Assembly: GCA_050181295.1 (NCBI GenBank)
Contig: JBFXDI010000006.1
Span: 1-60,969 of the forward strand
DNA from: JBFXDI01 sp050181295
GTDB taxonomy: Bacteria > Pseudomonadota > Alphaproteobacteria > Rhizobiales > Aestuariivirgaceae
Direction: 5' to 3'
Length of the DNA: 60,969 bases
Numbering within the stretch: position 1 is the stretch's first letter; each line of letters starts with the position of its first letter. Shown here in pieces: positions 43,167 to 53,497 of the stretch. Position numbers and translations under genes: made by a program. Under the pieces are notes generated by a model. It searched no databases, was not told the origin of the DNA, and saw only the letters and a list, made by a program, of their open reading frames with translations.

Positions 43167-43820
43167 ATGAGCGCAAGCTGCTGTGGAAGCGAGGTGAAAT
43201 TCGACGGCCTGTCGCCGGAATACCGCCGGCGGCTGTGGATCGTCCTCCTCATCAACGCCGTCATGTTCGTGATCGAAATGGCCGCGGGCGCCGCCGCGGG
43301 CTCCCAGGCGCTGAAGGCCGACGCCCTCGACTTCGCCGCCGACGCGGCGACCTACGGCATCAGCCTCGCGGTCATCGGCATGCCGATCCGCACCCGCGCG
43401 CTTGCCGCCCTCGCCAAGGGCGCAAGCCTGACGCTCATGGGTCTCTGGGTGCTCGGCTCCACCGCCTGGCAGGTGCTCGTGCTCGGACTTCCCGAGGCGC
43501 AAGTCATGGGTCTCATCGGCTTTCTGGCGCTCGCCGCCAACCTCGGGAGCGTCCTCATCCTCATGCGCTACAAGGACGGCGACTCGAACGTCCGTTCCGT
43601 CTGGCTCTGCTCGCGCAACGACGCCATCGGCAACGTCGCGGTGATGCTGGCGGCGCTCGCCGTCTGGCTCCTCGGCAACGGCTGGCCGGATATCATCGTC
43701 GCCTTCGGCATGGCGAGCCTGTTCCTCAACTCCTCCGCCCAGATCCTGCGGCAGGCCTGGAGCGAGTACCGCACCGGAGAGGCGGCGGAGGCTTCACACC
43801 ACCACGGCCACGCGCATTGA
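43167..43820 (+). CDS. short CDF-type cation efflux transporter
   Basis: A 217-residue cation diffusion facilitator without the usual cytoplasmic C-terminal domain. It has a Cys-Cys near the start (SASCCGSE), about six membrane helices and a His-rich tail (SHHHGHAH). The transport-site positions read Asp55-x3-Asp59 in helix II and Asp152-x3-Asn156 in helix V, unlike the Zn-type His/Asp set, so metal preference is open. The ATG at 43167 has AAGAGG upstream; an in-frame ATG at 43131 falls in the promoter -10. Confidence 0.85.
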   Translation: MSASCCGSEVKFDGLSPEYRRRLWIVLLINAVMFVIEMAAGAAAGSQALKADALDFAADAATYGISLAVIGMPIRTRALAALAKGASLTLMGLWVLGSTAWQVLVLGLPEAQVMGLIGFLALAANLGSVLILMRYKDGDSNVRSVWLCSRNDAIGNVAVMLAALAVWLLGNGWPDIIVAFGMASLFLNSSAQILRQAWSEYRTGEAAEASHHHGHAH

Positions 43821-43855
43821 AGTGACGTCGCGCGGAGGGGCGGTGCCCTCCTTGC

Positions 43856-44215
43856 TCAGAAGCTCCGGCCGTCCACCTTTTGCGGGTTGAGCGTCGCGAG
43901 ATCGACGCCGTCGGCGGCCCTGAGGTTGATGGCGACCATGGCGTTTCCTTTCGGATCCTTTCCATAGGCGAAGGGCTGCACTCCGCATTCCAGGCAGAAC
44001 TGATGCGCGATGGCGTGCTTGTAGAAACGGTATTCCTTGAGCTTGTCGCCGCCGGAGACGAGCTTGAAGGCTTTCTCGGGCGCAAACGTCAGGACAAAGC
44101 CCTTGGTCGAGCAATGCGAGCAGTTGCATTGCATGGTCTTGTCGAGATCGACCTCCGCCTCATAGCGCACCGCCCCGCAATGGCATCCGCCGGTCACCTT
44201 CTGCATTCCTGACAT
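43856..44215 (-). CDS. GFA family (glutathione-dependent formaldehyde-activating-like) protein
   Basis: A 119-residue zinc protein with GGCHCGAVRYEA (Cys11, Cys13), QCNCSHCSTKG (Cys30, Cys32, Cys35) and HQFCLECGVQPF, the GFA/CENP-V fold. Few family members are proven formaldehyde enzymes. Start at 44215 has AAGGAG nine bases upstream. The following intergenic space is shared with the divergent aldo/keto reductase. Confidence 0.88.
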   Translation of the reverse strand: MSGMQKVTGGCHCGAVRYEAEVDLDKTMQCNCSHCSTKGFVLTFAPEKAFKLVSGGDKLKEYRFYKHAIAHQFCLECGVQPFAYGKDPKGNAMVAINLRAADGVDLATLNPQKVDGRSF

Positions 44216-44339
44216 GTCCGCTCGCTCCTTCCGATCGTCAGCCGGGACGGCTATCCATTCACGGCATTCCGGCGATCCCGTGGCTTCCGACGAGGACGTT
44301 TCCCACACCGCCCGGTCCGACAATCCTCAAGGAGTTTCC

Positions 44340-45290
44340 ATGACAGAGCGTCGCACTCTCGGCACTTCCGGCCTTTCCGTCTCGCCCCTTTGCCTCGGCG
44401 GCAATGTTTTCGGCTGGACCGCCGACGAGAAGACCTCCTTCGCCATCCTCGATGCGTTCCTGGATTCGGGCTTCAACTTCATCGACACCGCGGATGCCTA
44501 TTCCCGCTGGGTCGAGGGGCACACGGGCGGAGAGTCCGAGGCCATCATCGGCCGCTGGCTGAAGCGGCGCGGCGGTCGCGACAAGGTGGTGATCGCCACC
44601 AAGGTCGGCTCCGAGATGGGACCCGGGCGGAAGGGGCTGAAGGCCGCCTATGTCCGACAGGCGGTCGAGGACTCGCTCTCCCGCCTCCAGACCGACCATA
44701 TCGACCTCTACCAGTCCCACTGGGACGATCCGGAGACCCCCTTCGAGGAGACGCTCGGCGCCTATGCCGATCTGCTCAAGGCCGGCAAGGTGCGCGCCAT
44801 CGGCGGCTCAAACCTCACCGCCGCGCGGCTGTCCGAGGCGCTGAAGACGAGCCGCGACAAGGGACTGCCGCGCTACGAGTCGCTGCAGCCGAAATACAAC
44901 CTGACGGACCGCTCCGAGTTCGAGGGACCGCTGCAGGAGCTCTGCGCGGCCGAAGGCATCGGCGTCATCCCCTATTACGGGCTGGCGGCGGGCTTCCTCA
45001 CCGGCAAATACCGCTCCGAGGCGGATTTCGGGAAGAGCGCGCGTGGCGGCGGCATGAAGAAGTATCTCGATGCCCGCGGTCTTAAAATCCTCGCTGCGCT
45101 CGACGCCGTGGCCACGCGCCTTTCGGCAACGCCGGCGCAGGTCGCGCTCGCGTGGCTGAAAGGCCGCCCCGCCATCACCGCGCCCATCGCCAGCGCCACG
45201 AGCCTCGAGCAGCTCCGCGATATCCTGAAGGCTGCAACGCTGAAGCTCGATGCGGAAGCGTTGAAGGCTCTGGAAACCGCAAGCGCCTGA
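44340..45290 (+). CDS. aldo/keto reductase
   Basis: A 316-residue NADPH-dependent TIM-barrel reductase with the catalytic tetrad Asp49, Tyr54, Lys88 and His127 and the C-terminal cofactor motif PIASATSLEQL. It resembles the YajO/Tas-type group; substrate unknown. The ATG at 44340 follows AAGGAG by six bases. It is convergent with the class D beta-lactamase. Confidence 0.93.
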   Translation: MTERRTLGTSGLSVSPLCLGGNVFGWTADEKTSFAILDAFLDSGFNFIDTADAYSRWVEGHTGGESEAIIGRWLKRRGGRDKVVIATKVGSEMGPGRKGLKAAYVRQAVEDSLSRLQTDHIDLYQSHWDDPETPFEETLGAYADLLKAGKVRAIGGSNLTAARLSEALKTSRDKGLPRYESLQPKYNLTDRSEFEGPLQELCAAEGIGVIPYYGLAAGFLTGKYRSEADFGKSARGGGMKKYLDARGLKILAALDAVATRLSATPAQVALAWLKGRPAITAPIASATSLEQLRDILKAATLKLDAEALKALETASA

Positions 45291-45299
45291 CCGCCCGGT

Positions 45300-46103
45300 T
45301 CAGTTCGCGCCCGCAAGCCTGGGCAGTTCCTTCAGGAATTCGTCGCGCAGGCGCGGTCCCGCCGGCCTGCTCGACCGCATCTCCTCGATCCTCAGCCGGG
45401 CGAACACCAGCCTTCGGCCGTCCTTCTCGGCCCAGCCGACGAACCAGCCCAGCGGCAGGTTCTTGTCGATGCCACCGGAGACTATGGCATGCCGGCCCGT
45501 GCCGGTCTTGCCGTGCACCTTCCATCCGTCGGCGTCGAACTCCGGGAGGATCGTCATCGTCAGATCGTGGGCTTGCCGGGACACGGGATGCTCGCCCGCA
45601 ATCAGGCGGCGAAGGAACGTCACCTGCTCGTCGGGCGAGATCCGGAGCGAGGAACCGAGCCATGCCGTTGTGAGGCCACCGGAGACATCCATGTTGCCGT
45701 AGCGGAGCCGGCTGACATACTCGGCGAACGAAGCGTCGCCGAGGCTGCGGGTGATTTCCTGCGAATACCAGAGGACCGAATCCCGCTCCCAGATCGTCGG
45801 GTCGACGGTCTTCCGGTCGCGTTTCCTCGCCTTGAACTCGCGCTTGTAGCTCCAGGCGGGCGTGCGGGCATCCTTCAGGATGCCGGAATCGTAGCCCATC
45901 AGCGCAAGAGGTACCTTGAAGGTCGAGGCGGGCGTGAATTGTTCGCTGCAGACACCGTCGCGCTGTATGATGGCGCCGCTCGCCGCATCGACGATCAGCG
46001 TGCATTCGCGGACGCCCGATGCATGCGCAGGAATAACGGCGGCAAGACATGCAAACAGGATGAAGAATTGGCGAAAAAGCCTTGCGGTTGCGACGTTTGG
46101 CAT
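45300..46103 (-). CDS. class D (OXA-type) beta-lactamase
   Basis: A 267-residue serine beta-lactamase. Signal peptide (about 1-28), the active-site Ser60-Thr-Phe-Lys63 with carbamylatable Lys, Ser109-Val-Leu111 (usually S-x-V), Tyr135-Gly-Asn137 and Lys199-Thr-Gly201. PASTFKVPLALMGYDSGIL groups it with the OXA-22/OXA-60-like chromosomal enzymes of environmental bacteria. It is a single gene among housekeeping genes with no mobile element nearby, so probably intrinsic. Spectrum cannot be predicted; the Val-to-Leu change in motif 2 is mild. Confidence 0.88.
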   Translation of the reverse strand: MPNVATARLFRQFFILFACLAAVIPAHASGVRECTLIVDAASGAIIQRDGVCSEQFTPASTFKVPLALMGYDSGILKDARTPAWSYKREFKARKRDRKTVDPTIWERDSVLWYSQEITRSLGDASFAEYVSRLRYGNMDVSGGLTTAWLGSSLRISPDEQVTFLRRLIAGEHPVSRQAHDLTMTILPEFDADGWKVHGKTGTGRHAIVSGGIDKNLPLGWFVGWAEKDGRRLVFARLRIEEMRSSRPAGPRLRDEFLKELPRLAGAN

Positions 46104-46144
46104 TTCGGCATCCTAAAAATTTATGCACACGACGCGATGCCGCC

Positions 46145-46153
46145 TGTGGATAA
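46145..46153 (-). promoter_or_regulatory. perfect DnaA-box sequence upstream of dnaG
   Basis: TGTGGATAA on the plus strand is the complement of TTATCCACA, the strongest DnaA box. It lies 91 bases before the dnaG start and 42 bases from the beta-lactamase start. A second copy lies at 54887-54895 before phoX. One box alone is weak evidence for DnaA control. Confidence 0.35.
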
Positions 46154-46243
46154 GACCGTGCATAGCGGCGACAACGCGTTTGATAGGTTGATTCGGGCAG
46201 GCCGGGGTCCGGACTCCTTTTCTGAACGGAACACGGCAAGAGC

Positions 46244-48199
46244 ATGAAATTCCCGCCTTCATTCCTCGACGAGATCCGCGCCCGCGTGAGCGTGTCGTCG
46301 ATCATCGGGCGCTCGGTGCAGTGGGACCGCAGGAAGTCCAATCCCGGCCGTGGGGATTTCTGGGCCTGCTGCCCCTTCCACCACGAGAAGACCCCCTCCT
46401 TCCATGCCGAGGACCGCAAGGGCCGCTACCACTGCTTCGGCTGCAAGGCGTCGGGCGACATCTTCACTTTCCTGGTCGAGAAGGAGGGCGTGCCTTTTCC
46501 CGAGGCCGTGGAACGGCTCGCCCAAGAGGCGGGCTTGCCCATGCCGCAGATATCGCCGGAGGCCGAGGCCGCCGAGGCCCGGCGCACGAGCCTCTATGAG
46601 GTGATGGAACTCGCTGCCCGTTTCTTCGAGGAGCGGCTGCAGCACCCTTCGGGCGCCCGCGCGCGCGACTATGTCGAGGGGCGTGACATATCGGAAGGCA
46701 TCCGGAAGGAGTTCCGGCTCGGCTATGCGCCGGACGGCAAGTACAACCTGAAGACCTTCCTGGCCGAAAAGAACGTCTCGGCCGAGCAGATGATCGAGTC
46801 GGGCCTCCTCGTCTCGGGCGAGGACATCCCGGTCGCCTATGATCGCTTCCGCGACCGGCTCATGTTTCCGATCCGCGATGCGCGCGGCCGCGTCATCGCC
46901 TTTGGCGGCCGGGCGCTGCGGCCCGACGCGCAGCCCAAATACCTCAATTCGCCGGACACGCCCCTCTTCCATAAGGGTCGGGTGCTCTACAATCTCGACC
47001 GGGCACGCGGCGCCGCGCATGAGAAGGGCTCGATCGTCGCGGCGGAAGGCTACATGGACGTCATCGCCTTCGCCCGCGCCGGCCTCACCCATGCCGTGGC
47101 GCCCCTCGGCACGGCGCTCACCGAGGACCAGCTCCGGCTCCTCTGGAAGATGGCCGCGGAGCCCATTCTATGCTTCGACGGCGACGAGGCCGGCCGCAAG
47201 GCCGCCGTGCGGGCGCTCGACCTCGCCCTGCCCCTGCTTGCCCCCGGCCACTCGCTCCGCTTCGCCATGCTCCCGGAGGGCCTGGACCCAGACGATCTTC
47301 TGAAGGCGGAAGGAAAGGGCGCACTCGCCGCGGCGCTGGCCTCAGCACAACCCCTGATAGATGTTCTTTGGCGAAACGCGCTGGAAACGAGCGATCGCTC
47401 CACGCCCGAGCGCCGCGCGGAATTCGAGGCGCGGCTGGCGGAAGCCGCTGCCCGCATCGGCGAGCAGCGGGTGCGCGCCCACTACCAGGCGGAACTCCGC
47501 GACCGGCTGCGGGTGCTCTGGACGGGCCAGAACCAGACCGGGGGGCGCCCAAGCGCGCCCTTCGACCGGCGCTCGCCCTTCCGGCAGGGCCCCCGGCGTG
47601 GAGGACGTTTTCTTCCCGACCGCCCCTGGGAAGTCCAGATGCCGGCCTCCCGCGAGCTTCGGGCGCTCACCGCCACCGCCGGCGCGCAGCGGGTTCACGC
47701 GCGGCGGGAACGCCTCATTCTCGTAGCCCTCATCCATCATCCGGGCCTTCTCGACACGGACACCGAGCGGCTGTCCGAGTGCGATTTCGTGACCCCCGAG
47801 CTTGACAGGCTGAGGCGGGAAATCCTAGATATCGCCGCGCTTTACGACGGGCTTGACAGTCTTACGCTGAAGAACCACCTCATGGCCAAGGGCCACGAGG
47901 GCTTGTTGTCGGCCCTGGAGAGCGAGGCGCGGCGTCTGGGCGCCTGGTTCGTGTCGCGTGATGCGGCGCTCAGCGATGCGAGGATCGGCTTCCTGCAGAT
48001 GATGACGCTCCACCACAAGACCGTGACGCTTCAGGCCGCGCTCGACGTGGCGGAGCGGCGGTTGGCGGAGGAGCCGAGCGAGCAGGCGCTGTCGCATCTG
48101 AACGACATCCGCGCGGAACTGGTCTCGAGCCTGGGCGAGGAAGCGGTCGTCGAAGGGTTCGGCGAGGCCTCCGGTCGGCCCGGTCAGGTAATCGCCTGA
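46244..48199 (+). CDS. dnaG: DNA primase
   Basis: DnaG makes RNA primers at the replication fork. The 651-residue protein has the CHC2 zinc finger (Cys43, His46, Cys64, Cys67), the RNA-polymerase domain with FRDRLMFPIRDARGRVIAFGGR and the TOPRIM block VAAEGYMDVIAFARAG...CFDGDEAG, and a C-terminal helicase-binding domain. The start at 46244 has an AAGAG site. It precedes rpoD, the usual macromolecular synthesis operon order. Confidence 0.97.
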   Translation: MKFPPSFLDEIRARVSVSSIIGRSVQWDRRKSNPGRGDFWACCPFHHEKTPSFHAEDRKGRYHCFGCKASGDIFTFLVEKEGVPFPEAVERLAQEAGLPMPQISPEAEAAEARRTSLYEVMELAARFFEERLQHPSGARARDYVEGRDISEGIRKEFRLGYAPDGKYNLKTFLAEKNVSAEQMIESGLLVSGEDIPVAYDRFRDRLMFPIRDARGRVIAFGGRALRPDAQPKYLNSPDTPLFHKGRVLYNLDRARGAAHEKGSIVAAEGYMDVIAFARAGLTHAVAPLGTALTEDQLRLLWKMAAEPILCFDGDEAGRKAAVRALDLALPLLAPGHSLRFAMLPEGLDPDDLLKAEGKGALAAALASAQPLIDVLWRNALETSDRSTPERRAEFEARLAEAAARIGEQRVRAHYQAELRDRLRVLWTGQNQTGGRPSAPFDRRSPFRQGPRRGGRFLPDRPWEVQMPASRELRALTATAGAQRVHARRERLILVALIHHPGLLDTDTERLSECDFVTPELDRLRREILDIAALYDGLDSLTLKNHLMAKGHEGLLSALESEARRLGAWFVSRDAALSDARIGFLQMMTLHHKTVTLQAALDVAERRLAEEPSEQALSHLNDIRAELVSSLGEEAVVEGFGEASGRPGQVIA

Positions 48200-48370
48200 C
48201 GTTTCGGCGGCGTGTGAGCCCCCTTCCTTGGGGAGCGTGCTCGTGGCAGGGACGTTATGCTTAAGGCCTGCTTAAGGGCGGGCCACTAGAACGAGGAGAT
48301 AGGCGTCGGCCAGGCCCCCAGCGAGGGCGGCTTGTCCGGCGGTTTTGACATGCGAAGGACAAAGTCGACT

Positions 48371-50461
<2,091 letters not shown>

Positions 50462-50466
50462 CCCTC

Positions 50467-50491
50467 AGAGCGCGCCACTTAGGCGCGCTCT
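50467..50491 (+). terminator. GC-rich hairpin terminator after rpoD
   Basis: Perfect ten-base arms AGAGCGCGCC (50467-50476) and GGCGCGCTCT (50482-50491) with a five-base loop, six bases after the rpoD stop. The following T-run is weak (TTCC), so efficiency is uncertain. Confidence 0.75.
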
Positions 50492-50566
50492 TCCGCCCGG
50501 GACTATCGGCTCCCGACTTGTGGACCTGCGTGATAGACTGCTGAAAGCAAGCGCAACAGAGCCACC

Positions 50567-50803
50567 ATGTCCAAGCCCACGATCTTCACCATCTCCGCCG
50601 TATGGGACGACGAGGCTTCGGTCTGGTCAGGCCATTGCGACGATATCCCGGCCGCGGCCGATGCGCCGACGCTCGATGCGCTTCTGGCCAGAATCTCCGC
50701 GATGGCGCTGGACCTCCTGCCGGACAATCATCCGGATGTCGATCCGGCCACCCTGTTCCTCCAGATTACGGCGCTGCGCGAAGCAGAACCAGCCGCGGCG
50801 TGA
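50567..50803 (+). CDS. DUF1902 / HicB-like antitoxin
   Basis: A 78-residue protein with the DUF1902 pattern: FTISAVWDDEASVWSGHCDD followed by TLDALLARISAMALDLLPDN, a partial HicB fold without a DNA-binding domain. Its stop overlaps the next start by one base (TGATG), and the next gene encodes a HicA-like toxin, so it is most likely the antitoxin. The antitoxin comes first, opposite to most hicAB loci. Confidence 0.78.
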   Translation: MSKPTIFTISAVWDDEASVWSGHCDDIPAAADAPTLDALLARISAMALDLLPDNHPDVDPATLFLQITALREAEPAAA

Positions 50804-51000
50804 TGGCGCCTCAGTTCGACCGGCCGCTGCGCGATCTTCTGCGCGCCGCCGGCTGTACTATTGTCCGGCAGGGAAAGGGCAGCCACGAAATCTGGCGGAG
50901 TCCGATCACAGGGCGGAATTTCGCGGTGCCAGTCGGCATCCCGAGCCGTCACACAGCCAACGCAATCCTTCGACAGGCAGGACTGCCCAAGGCCTTCTGA
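50803..51000 (+). CDS. HicA-like mRNA interferase toxin
   Basis: A 65-residue double-stranded-RNA-binding-fold protein with the HicA motif RQGKGSHEIWRSP, where Gly26-Ser27-His28 carries the catalytic His. HicA toxins cleave mRNA. It is translationally coupled to the DUF1902 protein upstream and convergent with the GreA/B-like gene ten bases away. Confidence 0.82.
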   Translation: MAPQFDRPLRDLLRAAGCTIVRQGKGSHEIWRSPITGRNFAVPVGIPSRHTANAILRQAGLPKAF

Positions 51001-51009
51001 TCGAGACCC

Positions 51010-51471
51010 TCACCCGATCCTTGTCACCTCCGCCTCGCCTGCTCCGGCCTTGACCGTGTCGCCGACGCGCTTGCCGAAGAGCGCGCGGGCGAGCGGCGAG
51101 GCGTGCGAGATCGTGCCTTCCGAGGGCTCGGCCTCGTCCTCCCCCACGATCCTGAAGGTCTGGACGCGCCCGTCGTCGCGCTCGAGCGTGACGGTCGAGC
51201 CGAACTGCACCGTCTCTTTGTCGGCGGGCGGCTCGACGACCTGCGCGCTCGCCCGCCGCGCCTGCCAGTAGCGCAGATCACGCGCCGTCCGCGCCATTGT
51301 GCCCTTGTCCTCGGCCGCGCGCGCCTGCGCATGCTCCTTCGCGAGCCTTAGGAGTTCCGTCTCGATCGCGGCAACGCCCTCCGGCGTCACGAAGTTCGGA
51401 TTGGACGAGACTGGGCGCTCGGGGAAATCCTCGGCCCCGTCGTCCTGCTCCTTCACGAAGGCGCGGCTCAT
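51010..51471 (-). CDS. GreA/GreB family elongation factor-like protein
   Basis: A 153-residue protein starting MSRAFVKEQDDGAEDFPERPVSSNPNFVTPEG. The N-terminal coiled-coil (about 35-75) is short, and the C-terminal FKBP-like domain has VQFGSTVTLE and PLARALFGKRVGDTV. True GreA/B rescue backtracked RNA polymerase; this shorter alphaproteobacterial type has no proven role. Start at 51471 matches the family opening. Confidence 0.82.
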   Translation of the reverse strand: MSRAFVKEQDDGAEDFPERPVSSNPNFVTPEGVAAIETELLRLAKEHAQARAAEDKGTMARTARDLRYWQARRASAQVVEPPADKETVQFGSTVTLERDDGRVQTFRIVGEDEAEPSEGTISHASPLARALFGKRVGDTVKAGAGEAEVTRIG

Positions 51472-51782
51472 GGCCCGGACCTTAGCACAATTGGGCGAAG
51501 ACTTGCGAAGGCTGTCCACCATGGCGTGTGCCTGGGGATCGGGCAATGCCGCATCCGGCTTGCCGGCCGGAGGCGCATGAGAGGCCCCTTCGAGCCGCTG
51601 GCACATGCCTTGCTAAGCCGCATCACACAGCGGCCGGGCGCGACATCGCGCGGAAGCCGCAACGGGGGCGGATCGGCCGGGGAGGGACTGGTCCGCCCCT
51701 CCTCCCATGGAGCTTCAAGCGGGCCCCCGGCCGCGCTACCATGCTCGAGAAGCGGCAGGTCACGCGGACGGGAGAAAGCGCC
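51472..51782. other. 311-base divergent gap between the Gre-like and HlyU genes
   Basis: No convincing gene, repeat or structured RNA is visible. Several frames are open but show no family resemblance or ribosome sites. It presumably holds the two divergent promoters. Confidence 0.5.
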
Positions 51783-52070
51783 ATGTCATTCCTGAAGAAG
51801 CTCTTCGGCCTCGGCGGCGCGGCCGAGGACGGCGCGCCGAAGCCCGGCAAGTCGATCGAGTACGGCGGCTTCACCATCCGCGCCGAGCCCTACAAGAGCG
51901 AGGGCCAGTTCCAGACCGCCGGCGTGATCGAGAAGGATGTGGGCGGCGAGCGCAAGCAGCACAGGTTCATCCGCGCCGACCGCTTCAACGGCCTCGACGA
52001 CGCGGTCGACTGCGCCCTCTCCAAGGGCCGCCAGATCATCGACGAGCGCGGCGACAAGGTCTTCGACTGA
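51783..52070 (+). CDS. HlyU family protein
   Basis: A 95-residue protein: MSFLKKLFGLGG, then IEYGGFTIRAEPYKSEGQFQ and RADRFNGLDDAVDCALSKGR, the HlyU pattern. In Vibrio HlyU is named as a haemolysin activator, but in alphaproteobacteria these small proteins are uncharacterised. GGGAGA precedes the ATG. It is eight bases upstream of tusA and likely shares its transcript. Confidence 0.85.
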   Translation: MSFLKKLFGLGGAAEDGAPKPGKSIEYGGFTIRAEPYKSEGQFQTAGVIEKDVGGERKQHRFIRADRFNGLDDAVDCALSKGRQIIDERGDKVFD

Positions 52071-52078
52071 GGCGGGCT

Positions 52079-52312
52079 TTGCGCCACGACGCCAAACTGG
52101 ATGCGCGGGGGCTGCAATGCCCCCTGCCGGTGCTGAAGGCGAGGAAGCGCCTGGAGGAGCTTGCGGTCGGCGGCACGCTGAGGGTGCTCGCTACCGATCC
52201 GGCTGCCGCGATCGACTTCCCGCATTTCTGCGCCGAGGCCGGGCACGAGCTGGTGGAGGCCGGCGCGGATGGCGCCGTCCTCACCTTTCTCATCCGGAAA
52301 TCCGCAAAATAG
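52079..52312 (+). CDS. sulfurtransferase TusA family protein
   Basis: A 77-residue SirA/TusA fold protein with the CPxP motif at Cys14 (LDARGLQCPLPVLKAR), the cysteine that carries persulfide sulfur for tRNA thiolation or molybdenum cofactor work. The start is TTG at 52079, supported by GAGG six bases upstream; no in-frame ATG lies between it and the conserved motif. Confidence 0.87.
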   Translation: MRHDAKLDARGLQCPLPVLKARKRLEELAVGGTLRVLATDPAAAIDFPHFCAEAGHELVEAGADGAVLTFLIRKSAK

Positions 52313-52393
52313 ACGGGGCGGAACGATCTCCTGACCCTTGCGTTGCAACGTTGCGGTGGGCACCGCTAATCAACGCACGGGAGAAAACATCTC

Positions 52394-52765
52394 ATGCGCG
52401 ATGCGATGCTTGCGCTTGTGGCATGCCTTGGAATGGCCCTGCCCACTGCCGCCGTGGCGCAGGACGGCCAGGTCGTTTTCAACAACGCCTGCCGCACCTG
52501 CCACACCATGAAGCCGGGCGACAACCGCTTGGGCCCCACACTCGCCGGCATCATCGGCCGCAAGGCGGGGACCGCCGACGGCTACAACAACTACTCCTCC
52601 GCCATGACCGGGTCGGGGGTAATCTGGGACGAGGCGACGCTCGACAAGTTCATCGAAAGCCCCGACATCGTCATCCCCGGCAACAACATGAAGCCCTTCG
52701 CCGGCATCACCTCGAAGGAGGACCGGCAGAAGATCGTCACCTTCCTGAAAGCAGACGGCAACTGA
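52394..52765 (+). CDS. class I c-type cytochrome (cytochrome c2-like)
   Basis: A 123-residue periplasmic mono-haem cytochrome. Signal peptide about 1-22 (ALPTAAVAQ), haem-binding Cys33-Arg-Thr-Cys36-His37, and axial Met99 in IPGNNMKPFAG. It fits the small soluble electron carriers that link complex III to oxidases. The gene stands alone. Confidence 0.92.
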   Translation: MRDAMLALVACLGMALPTAAVAQDGQVVFNNACRTCHTMKPGDNRLGPTLAGIIGRKAGTADGYNNYSSAMTGSGVIWDEATLDKFIESPDIVIPGNNMKPFAGITSKEDRQKIVTFLKADGN

Positions 52766-52814
52766 CTTCGCTGCGGTCCTCGCGGAGTTACGGCTTGCTT
52801 AGCTCTAGCGCGAT

Positions 52815-53393
52815 TCAGCTCTGCGCCTTGGGCCTCACCTTGCCGGCGGTCGGACCCGTGTCGCCCATGTCCTCCACATAGGTCACCTCGTCGCCCTTTC
52901 TGAGGGCCTTGAAATCGCCGGACAGCATGCTGTTGCGGTGGAAGTAGAGCAGCGCTCCGGTCTCGGTGAGAAGGAAGCCAAAATCCTGCCCGGCGGGAAG
53001 GTCGGCGATCTGGCCAAGCCGCCGGTTCTCCGTGTCCTGCCCGCCGTCCGTTGTCGGCATCCGGAGCTTGCGCTTGAACTCCAGCAGCCGCTTCTCGGCC
53101 ACCCTGAATGCCTCGCCGATCGCGTCCTTCAGTTCCGGCGTCTGGAACTTCCGCTGCAGATGCTCTGGCTCGTGGGCGACCACGATGTCCTTGTAGCCCG
53201 GAACCGAGAGCTCGATCCGCACCACGGGCGGTATGGTGCGCGCGGAATTGCGCGCCCTCTGCTCGACCCGCACCCGGCAGGTCGTGAGGCGATCGTAGAT
53301 CTTCTCGAGCTTGGCGATGCGGGCGCGGATTTCCTCCTCCGCCCAGGACGTCGACTGGATGTTGTGGAATGCGACCTCAACGGGAATTTGCAC
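52815..53393 (-). CDS. HPF/RaiA ribosome-associated protein with cold-shock-like C-terminal domain
   Basis: The N-terminal half (about 1-115) is an HPF/RaiA-type beta-alpha fold (VEVAFHNIQSTSWAEEEIRA...RVRVEQRARN). The C-terminal half (about 128-192) resembles a cold-shock/OB fold (AGQDFGFLLTETGALLYFHR, then DEVTYVEDMGDTGPTAGKVR). Total 192 residues. HPF proteins hibernate or protect ribosomes; the OB tail probably adds RNA contact. This domain pair occurs in alphaproteobacteria but is little studied. Confidence 0.82.
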   Translation of the reverse strand: MQIPVEVAFHNIQSTSWAEEEIRARIAKLEKIYDRLTTCRVRVEQRARNSARTIPPVVRIELSVPGYKDIVVAHEPEHLQRKFQTPELKDAIGEAFRVAEKRLLEFKRKLRMPTTDGGQDTENRRLGQIADLPAGQDFGFLLTETGALLYFHRNSMLSGDFKALRKGDEVTYVEDMGDTGPTAGKVRPKAQS

Positions 53394-53497
53394 GGTTCCT
53401 CACTGCCTTGCGTTGCCGTCCGGCCCCCGCAAGCCCCACCCGACAACGACACCCCGGCCCCCAAGGTTCCTCTGAAGACGCCTCGGGAGACGACGGG

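Noticed and set aside
45300..46103. Recent horizontal acquisition of the class D beta-lactamase
   Set aside because: No integron, insertion sequence or flanking repeat is seen and base composition looks like its neighbours by eye.
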